Positions 1 to 5,569 of a stretch of 5,569 nt of DNA are shown piece after piece. Within the stretch, counting starts at the first letter, position 1. Each line of letters opens with the position of its first letter. A program made the translations under genes and the position numbers. The notes under the pieces were generated by a model. That model worked only from the letters and a program-made list of their open reading frames with translations, was not told the origin of the DNA and ran no database searches. The stretch is from assembly GCA_013813955.1 (NCBI GenBank), contig JACCQW010000145.1:1-5569 (forward strand), written 5' to 3'. The DNA is from Solirubrobacterales bacterium (GTDB lineage: Bacteria > Actinomycetota > Thermoleophilia > Solirubrobacterales > Solirubrobacteraceae).

Positions 1-1277
1 GCTTCTGGGCGCCGCACTGGGCGACCGACGACGCGCCCGGTCCCCGCGCGCGCACGGACATCGACCCGGCGGCGTACGCGGACTTCGCGGCCGCCGTCGC
101 GCGCCGCTACGCCGGCGACTTCACGCCTCCGGCCCCGCCCGCAGATGCTCCGCCGCCCGCGCCCTCCCAGGACGAGGAGCTGCTCGACAGCCTGCTCGGC
201 CCGGGCTCCCCCTTCCGCGGTTCCATCGGACCCCGGCGCGCGGCCGCCGCACAGGCGCCCGGCCCGCTGCCCCGCGTCGATCAGTTCGCGCTGTACAACG
301 AGCCCAACCACCAGGCGCTGCTGCTGCCGCAGTGGTCGGGTCAGACGCCGGTCAGCCCGCAGCGCTACCGCCAGATGGTCCAGGCCGCCTATCCCGCCGT
401 GAAATCGGTGTCGCCGGGCGCCGCCGTGCTGATCGGCAACACGTCGAGCACCGGCGGGCGCCGCCGTGGCGCGGGCTCCGTCGCGCCACTGGAGTTCGTG
501 CGCGAGCTCGCCTGCGTGGACTCCCGCTTCCGCCCCCGCACCACCCCCGAGTGCAACGGCTTCCAGGCGGTCCCGGGCGACGGATTCGCCCACCATCCCT
601 ACTCCCAGAACGAGAAGCCGAGCCGCCGCAGCAGTCCGCGCACCGAGCGCGGCGACGTGCGTATCGCCGACCTTCCGGTGCTCGCGCACACGCTGGACCG
701 TCTCGTCAAGCTCGGGCGTCTGGCCCCCGGCAACCGCGCGATCCATCTGACCGAGTTCGGCTATGAGACCGAGCGGGTGCCGGGCCGGCCGACGATCTCG
801 CAGGCCACCCAGGCACGCTGGCTGACATGGGCGGAGTACCTCGCCGACCGTGTCCCCGCCGTGCGCTCCTTCGCCCAGTTCCTGCTGCGTGACCAGGCCA
901 AGGCGCCCCAGCGGGTGTCCGACAGCACGTCGCGCCCGTTCGGCGAGTTCTCCACCGGCCTGCTGCGCTCCGACGGCAGCGAGAAGATCGCCGCGCGCAC
1001 CTTCCAGGCGGGGCTGTTCGCCGAGCGGCGCCGGGGCGGTCGCACGCTGCTCTACGGGCGCCTGCGCCTGGGCCCGGGGGTCAAGACGATCGTTGTGCAG
1101 CGGCGGGTCGGCCGGCAGGCGTGGCGCCGTGTGGCGCGCGTGCGCGCTGACGGCCGCGCCACGTTCACCCGCACCGTGCGCCATCGCGGCGCCGCGCGCT
1201 ACCGGCTGACCTACCCCGGCGCGCGCGGGCGGCGGGCCGCCGGCCTGCCCGTCACGCCCGTTCTCGCCGGGCGCTGA
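1..1277 (+). CDS. Glycoside-hydrolase-like (TIM-barrel, clan A type) protein, 5'-truncated by window edge
   Basis: The reading frame is open from base 3 to the TGA at 1275-1277, giving 424 visible residues; the start and any signal peptide lie upstream of the window. Seen: a YNEPNH motif with Glu100 (codon 300-302) and a LTEFGYE motif with Glu251 (codon 753-755). This is the acid/base and nucleophile pattern of clan GH-A glycosidases (GH5/GH39-like), with the two Glu on different strands about 150 residues apart. An AHHPYS motif lies between them, and two Cys flank residues of the same loop and could form a disulfide. Residues about 41-93 are a Pro/Ala-rich insert just before the NEPN strand. 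Residues about 345-424 form a basic, beta-rich tail with a GRL-x-VQRR-x-W-RVARV pattern, resembling the Ig-like wall/surface domains of secreted actinobacterial proteins. Probable role (inferred): extracellular polysaccharide hydrolysis or binding; the substrate cannot be told. It ends 31 bp before rpsL on the same strand. The family assignment is fairly secure, but catalytic activity is not proven. Confidence 0.8.
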   Translation, partial: FWAPHWATDDAPGPRARTDIDPAAYADFAAAVARRYAGDFTPPAPPADAPPPAPSQDEELLDSLLGPGSPFRGSIGPRRAAAAQAPGPLPRVDQFALYNEPNHQALLLPQWSGQTPVSPQRYRQMVQAAYPAVKSVSPGAAVLIGNTSSTGGRRRGAGSVAPLEFVRELACVDSRFRPRTTPECNGFQAVPGDGFAHHPYSQNEKPSRRSSPRTERGDVRIADLPVLAHTLDRLVKLGRLAPGNRAIHLTEFGYETERVPGRPTISQATQARWLTWAEYLADRVPAVRSFAQFLLRDQAKAPQRVSDSTSRPFGEFSTGLLRSDGSEKIAARTFQAGLFAERRRGGRTLLYGRLRLGPGVKTIVVQRRVGRQAWRRVARVRADGRATFTRTVRHRGAARYRLTYPGARGRRAAGLPVTPVLAGR

Positions 1278-1293
1278 GCAGCGGCACGCTGCT
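1277..1293 (+). other. Perfect 6-bp inverted repeat in the gap before rpsL
   Basis: AGCAGC (1277-1282) and GCTGCT (1288-1293) are exact reverse complements around a 5-nt GGCAC loop. The repeat begins at the last base of the upstream stop codon and ends on the first T of the putative rpsL -10 hexamer. There is no T tract, so it is not a canonical intrinsic terminator. It could be a weak U-less terminator for the upstream gene, a protein-binding palindrome over the promoter, or chance in GC-rich DNA. Confidence 0.35.
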
Positions 1294-1298
1294 AGCAT
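1290..1298 (+). promoter_or_regulatory. Putative extended -10 promoter of rpsL-rpsG
   Basis: TGC followed by TAGCAT (hexamer 1293-1298) matches the extended -10 pattern TGnTAnnnT of the housekeeping sigma factor. No TTGACA-like -35 is visible at normal spacing. The hexamer ends 10 nt before the rpsL ATG, so transcription would begin at about 1304-1309 with a leader of 0-5 nt. No Shine-Dalgarno sequence is present in the gap, which fits leaderless or near-leaderless translation, common in actinobacteria. The same TGCTA core with the same spacing occurs in the fusA promoter candidate at 2744-2752, which strengthens both. An additional promoter further upstream is not excluded. Confidence 0.55.
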
Positions 1299-1308
1299 CC
1301 CGCGTCGC

Positions 1309-1704
1309 ATGCCCACCACCTCCCAGCTCGTCCGCAAGGGGCGCAAGGCCCCCAACAAGAAGCTCGCCACGCCCGGCCTGAAGTCCGGCAAGGGCCGCAA
1401 GAAGAAGGTCTCCGCGCCCCAGCGCCGCGGCGTCTGCACGCGCGTCTACACGACCACGCCCAAGAAGCCCAACTCCGCGCTGCGCAAGGTCGCGCGCGTG
1501 CGCATCACGGGCTCGATCGAGGTGACCGCCTACATCCCGGGTGAGGGCCACAACCTGCAGGAGCACTCCGTCGTGCTCGTCCGCGGCGGCCGCGTCAAGG
1601 ACCTGCCCGGCGTGCGCTACAAGGTCGTGCGCGGGACGCTGGACGCCGCCGGCGTCAGCGACCGCAAGAAGGCCCGCAGCCAGTACGGCGTGAAGAAGAA
1701 GTAA
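1309..1704 (+). CDS. rpsL: 30S ribosomal protein S12
   Basis: 131-residue S12, the decoding-centre protein of the small subunit that monitors codon-anticodon pairing with 16S rRNA. Seen: N-terminal [11 protein letters not shown], the [13 protein letters not shown] loop (residues 48-60), [13 protein letters not shown] (75-87) and [12 protein letters not shown] (93-104), ending in a Lys-rich tail. Lys52 and Lys97 align with E. coli Lys42 and Lys87 (mature numbering), the classic streptomycin-resistance positions, and are both wild type. Asp98 is the position that is beta-methylthiolated in some bacteria. The protein is about 9 residues longer than E. coli or Mycobacterium S12 because of a basic insert around residues 24-36; Firmicutes S12 also carries extra residues in this region. 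The ATG at 1309 is chosen because it gives the universal N terminus. It has no Shine-Dalgarno and lies just downstream of an extended -10 motif. Its stop overlaps the rpsG start by one base (TAATG). Confidence 0.98.
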   Translation: MPTTSQLVRKGRKAPNKKLATPGLKSGKGRKKKVSAPQRRGVCTRVYTTTPKKPNSALRKVARVRITGSIEVTAYIPGEGHNLQEHSVVLVRGGRVKDLPGVRYKVVRGTLDAAGVSDRKKARSQYGVKKK

Positions 1705-2174
1705 TGCCCCGCCGCTCCGCTGCCACCATCCGGCCCGTCGAGCCGGACCCCGTCCATCGCTCGCGCCTCGTCCAACAGGTGATCAACAAGGTCATGCTGC
1801 ACGGCAAGAAGTCGGTGGCCGAGAAGATCGTCTACGACGCCCTGGCCATCATCGGCGAGCGCTCCGGCAAGGACCCCGTCGAGCAGCTCGAGGCGGCGCT
1901 CAAGACGCTGACCCCCGTCCTGGAGGTCCGCTCCCGCCGCGTCGGCGGTGCGACCTACCAGGTGCCCGTCGAGGTGCCCTCGCGCAGGGCCCGTACGCTC
2001 GCCGTGCGCTGGCTCGTGGAGTTCGCTCGGCAGCGCCGCGAGAAGACGATGGCCCAGCGCCTCGCCAACGAGCTGCTCGACGCGCAGTCCCAGCAGGGCG
2101 GCGCCTACAAGCGCAAGGACGACATCTACCGCATGGCGCAGGCCAACAAGGCCTTCGCCCACTACCGCTGGTAG
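1704..2174 (+). CDS. rpsG: 30S ribosomal protein S7
   Basis: 156-residue S7, the usual bacterial length. It nucleates assembly of the 30S head by binding the 3' major domain of 16S rRNA and lines the E site. Seen: MPRRSAA N terminus; PDPVH near residue 14; the [15 protein letters not shown] helix; the [19 protein letters not shown] beta-hairpin (about 73-91) that contacts mRNA/tRNA at the exit site; [21 protein letters not shown]; and the terminal [14 protein letters not shown]. The ATG shares its A with the rpsL stop, so the two genes are expected to be translationally coupled. The only ribosome-binding help visible is a purine run of GAAGAAG type inside the rpsL end. In E. coli, S7 represses the str operon by binding a long rpsL-rpsG spacer; that spacer does not exist here. 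The gene is followed by a convergent minus-strand gene rather than fusA. Confidence 0.98.
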   Translation: MPRRSAATIRPVEPDPVHRSRLVQQVINKVMLHGKKSVAEKIVYDALAIIGERSGKDPVEQLEAALKTLTPVLEVRSRRVGGATYQVPVEVPSRRARTLAVRWLVEFARQRREKTMAQRLANELLDAQSQQGGAYKRKDDIYRMAQANKAFAHYRW

Positions 2175-2175
2175 T

Positions 2176-2239
2176 CGCGGACCTCCGACTCCCCCGCTCC
2201 GGCGGCGGGCTCCGGCGGGCGCGTTCCGGAGGGCCCGCG
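2176..2239. terminator. Possible bidirectional terminator between convergent genes
   Basis: The 66-bp gap between the rpsG stop and the stop of the opposite-strand gene is rich in inverted repeats. CTCCGG (2210-2215) pairs with CCGGAG (2226-2231) around a 10-nt loop. An alternative outer helix pairs CGCGG (2176-2180) with CCGCG (2235-2239) and CCTCC (2182-2186) with GGAGG (2228-2232). A third option is CCCGC with GCGGG around 2193-2209. There is no T tract on either strand, so this would be a U-less or factor-assisted terminator. The position between two convergent stops supports the role; with such high GC, some pairing is expected by chance. Confidence 0.4.
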
Positions 2240-2240
2240 G

Positions 2241-2783
2241 CTAGGGCTTGGCCCGGCCGAGCAGCAGCAGCAGGCCGCCGGAGCCCAGGAGCAGGACGGC
2301 GCCGAGGGTCTCGAGGTAGAAACCCGTCCCGGGCTGGGCCTGCGCGTCCTCGAAGGCGACTGACTCGGGTAGGCGCCCGGAGGCGTTCGTGTCGGGCAGG
2401 TCGATCGCCAGGACGATGAACAGCGCCACCGCGCCCAGGACGACGAGGGCCAGCGCCGGCGGGCGCGCGCCGCCAGCCGCGCCCAGCGCCAAGGGCATCG
2501 CCGCGATAGCCACCACCAGCAGCGCCCACGAGTGGTTGTCGCCGCCGGAGACCGTCCGCTGGACGGTGTCCAGCGACCCGACGGCCACCTCGAAGACCGT
2601 GGAGAACTCGGCCACGGCGAGCGCCACGGCACCCGCGAGGGCCACGACGCACAGCGCCGGGCGCAGCGCTCCCGGTGGACCCTCGCTGCCCCCGGAGCCG
2701 GTCCGGCGCCCGCCCGAAAGCGCGCGGCGGGCCCGGCCGCCTTTGCTATAGTCCTCGGTCGCCTCCCGGCCGGTTGCGCTCAC
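2241..2783 (-). CDS. Uncharacterised four-helix integral membrane protein
   Basis: About 180 residues when started at the GTG whose complement is 2781-2783; the stop is TAG (complement of 2241-2243). I do not recognise a named family. Seen: a polar, basic Gly/Arg/Ser-rich N-terminal tail (residues 1-40), then four hydrophobic segments at about 42-60, 85-103, 108-128 and 155-175, with a short basic C terminus. Conserved-looking loop motifs are GGDNHSWALL before TM2, AIDLPD after TM3 and GTGFYLETLGA leading into TM4. I recall similar proteins as hypotheticals beside fusA in Thermoleophilia, but cannot verify this. The start is uncertain: an in-frame GTG at 2834 would add 17 residues. The frame also stays open upstream through antisense fusA, which is a GC shadow. 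The chosen GTG has a weak AGGG element about 9 nt upstream. Codons 11-14 (GAC TAT AGC AAA) are unusually AT-rich because they contain the fusA -10 element on the other strand. It is convergent with rpsG and divergent from fusA. Confidence 0.75.
   Translation of the reverse strand: MSATGREATEDYSKGGRARRALSGGRRTGSGGSEGPPGALRPALCVVALAGAVALAVAEFSTVFEVAVGSLDTVQRTVSGGDNHSWALLVVAIAAMPLALGAAGGARPPALALVVLGAVALFIVLAIDLPDTNASGRLPESVAFEDAQAQPGTGFYLETLGAVLLLGSGGLLLLLGRAKP
2744..2752 (+). promoter_or_regulatory. Putative extended -10 promoter of fusA-tuf
   Basis: TGC plus TATAGT (hexamer 2747-2752) is a near-consensus extended -10 (TGnTATAAT, one mismatch in the hexamer) standing out as an AT island in very GC-rich DNA. 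No recognisable -35 lies 16-18 bp upstream, as is usual for extended -10 promoters. Predicted start is near 2758-2760, giving a leader of about 170 nt before the fusA ATG. The element lies within the 5' coding end of the minus-strand membrane protein if that gene starts at 2783. It shares the TGCTA core with the rpsL promoter candidate. Confidence 0.65.
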
Positions 2784-2805
2784 GCGTGCGCGCCCTGAGG
2801 CCGTA

Positions 2806-2838
2806 GTGCGCCCGACGATGGAGACCTCGAGCACATAG
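2806..2838 (+). CDS. Possible ten-codon leader peptide in the fusA leader
   Basis: GTG at 2806 opens a frame that reads M-R-P-T-M-E-T-S-S-T and stops at TAG 2836-2838; an internal in-frame ATG at 2818 would give M-E-T-S-S-T. A GAGG element (2797-2800) lies 5 nt before the GTG, a plausible Shine-Dalgarno. The peptide ends 33 nt before the terminator stem. Four of the nine residues after the start are Ser or Thr-like hydroxyl residues clustered at the end. If real, it could couple ribosome progress to terminator folding. A ten-codon ORF can occur by chance, so support is only positional. Confidence 0.3.
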   Translation: MRPTMETSST

Positions 2839-2846
2839 CGCGACGG

Positions 2847-2864
2847 ACCGGACAGACACCGGAC
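2847..2864 (+). repeat. Direct repeat ACCGGAC x2 with 11-bp period (third partial copy at 2904)
   Basis: ACCGGAC occurs at 2847-2853 and 2858-2864, exactly 11 bp apart (about one DNA helical turn). ACCGGA occurs again at 2904-2909 beyond the terminator. The repeats lie between the short ORF and the terminator stem. They could be protein-binding half-sites on DNA, or single-stranded RNA recognition elements. CCGGTT at 2770-2775 could pair with each (with one G-U). No known regulator site was recognised. Confidence 0.4.
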
Positions 2865-2871
2865 GTGCGTG

Positions 2872-2893
2872 CGGGCCCGAGGGGCCCGTTTTT
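2872..2893 (+). terminator. Intrinsic terminator upstream of fusA
   Basis: CGGGCCC (2872-2878) and GGGCCCG (2882-2888) form a perfect 7-bp all-GC stem with a 3-nt GAG loop, followed immediately by five T (2889-2893) and then GTTG. This is a canonical Rho-independent terminator in the plus direction, and the only T run of this kind in the window. It ends 34 nt before the fusA ATG, so it would stop transcripts that start at the 2744-2752 promoter unless it is overridden. Confidence 0.8.
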
Positions 2894-2927
2894 GTTGCTC
2901 GAGACCGGATAGAGAAGAAGAGAACCC

Positions 2928-5042
<2,115 letters not shown>

Positions 5043-5065
5043 GTCGCCGGACCCCGCAAGTTCGA

Positions 5066-5071
5066 TAGTTT
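5066..5071 (+). promoter_or_regulatory. Weak candidate -10 for a tuf-specific promoter in the fusA-tuf gap
   Basis: The 67-bp gap between fusA and tuf is noticeably AT-richer than its surroundings. TAGTTT (5066-5071), or the overlapping GATAGT, resembles a -10 hexamer and would start an mRNA about 30 nt before tuf. No -35 and no TGn extension are present. Separate tuf promoters in this gap are known in other actinobacteria such as Streptomyces, which is the main reason to list it. Evidence is weak. Confidence 0.2.
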
Positions 5072-5096
5072 CCACCAGTTCACCCGAGAGACTTAG

Positions 5097-5101
5097 AGGA
5101 G
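5097..5101 (+). promoter_or_regulatory. Shine-Dalgarno of tuf, supports the GTG start
   Basis: AGGAG at 5097-5101 within AGAGGAGC lies 8 nt before the GTG at 5110. It is the best ribosome-binding site in the window and fixes the tuf start on a GTG rather than an ATG. By contrast, rpsL has none, and fusA has only a purine-rich stretch. Confidence 0.8.
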
Positions 5102-5109
5102 CAACGAAA

Positions 5110-5569
<460 letters not shown>

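Larger units (their letters stand above)
2759..2927 (+). promoter_or_regulatory. Long structured fusA 5' leader, candidate transcription attenuator
   Basis: Between the putative promoter and the fusA ATG lie about 170 nt containing, in order: a short ORF (2806-2838), two direct copies of ACCGGAC, an intrinsic terminator hairpin (2872-2893), and a purine-rich stretch before the ATG with no canonical Shine-Dalgarno. Two possible competing pairings are visible. GCCCG (2810-2814), inside the short ORF, can pair with CGGGC (2872-2876) of the terminator's 5' arm. CTCGAGCA (2826-2833) is an exact 8-nt complement of TGCTCGAG (2896-2903), just past the terminator. A terminator between a promoter and an essential gene implies conditional read-through. 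No known riboswitch or r-protein leader motif was recognised. Alternatives: a short terminated RNA with a separate fusA promoter downstream of 2893, for which only poor -10 candidates exist around 2908-2915. Confidence 0.5.

Noticed and set aside
332..766. Arg/Pro-rich plus-strand ORF overlapping the glycosidase-like gene
   Set aside because: Composition is typical of an out-of-frame read of GC-rich DNA; the overlapping frame carries the NEPN and TEFG motifs.
1277..1293. Inverted repeat before rpsL as a true Rho-independent terminator
   Set aside because: It has a perfect 6-bp stem but no T tract, and it overlaps the -10 element; kept only as an inverted repeat.
1252..2162. Minus-strand ORFs opposite rpsL and rpsG
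   Set aside because: They are antisense to highly conserved ribosomal protein genes and have no recognisable domain.
2766..2790. Palindromes CCGGCCGG and CACGCGTG in the fusA leader as operator sites
   Set aside because: Short GC palindromes are expected often at this base composition; no known operator matches.

Overview
The window is very GC-rich, with GC at almost every third codon position and bacterial gene content. It covers the str (ribosomal protein / elongation factor) locus of a high-GC actinobacterium. The S12, S7, EF-G and EF-Tu sequences look actinobacterial. The neighbouring secreted glycosidase-like protein and the four-helix membrane protein between rpsG and fusA remind me of the class Thermoleophilia (Solirubrobacterales). 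That placement is recollection plus inference, not a database result.

Layout, left to right. Positions 1-1277 (+) hold the 3' part of a gene for a glycoside-hydrolase-like protein with a TIM-barrel type NEPN motif and a C-terminal beta-rich domain; its start lies outside the window. A 31-bp gap contains an extended -10 motif that would give rpsL an almost leaderless mRNA. rpsL (1309-1704) and rpsG (1704-2174) overlap by one base and form a tight translationally coupled pair. A 66-bp inverted-repeat-rich gap separates rpsG from a convergent minus-strand gene (2241 to about 2783) for a 4-TM membrane protein of unknown function. fusA (2928-5042, EF-G) and tuf (5110 to the window end, EF-Tu, partial) follow on the plus strand, 67 bp apart.

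The S12, S7, EF-G and EF-Tu genes are ordinary, essential translation machinery. The unusual part is the regulatory architecture. The str operon is split: rpsLG is separated from fusA-tuf by an opposite-strand membrane-protein gene. fusA appears to have its own extended -10 promoter (2744-2752) lying inside the 5' end of that opposite gene. It is followed by a leader of about 170 nt containing a possible ten-codon leader peptide (2806-2838), three copies of ACCGGA, and a textbook intrinsic terminator (2872-2893) just before the fusA start. This looks like a transcription-attenuation leader for EF-G/EF-Tu expression, or alternatively a short terminated RNA made upstream of fusA. It is the most interesting item in the window.

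No tRNA, rRNA, CRISPR array, insertion sequence or origin was seen. The only gene-free stretches are shorter than 300 bases, and each is described in the features.
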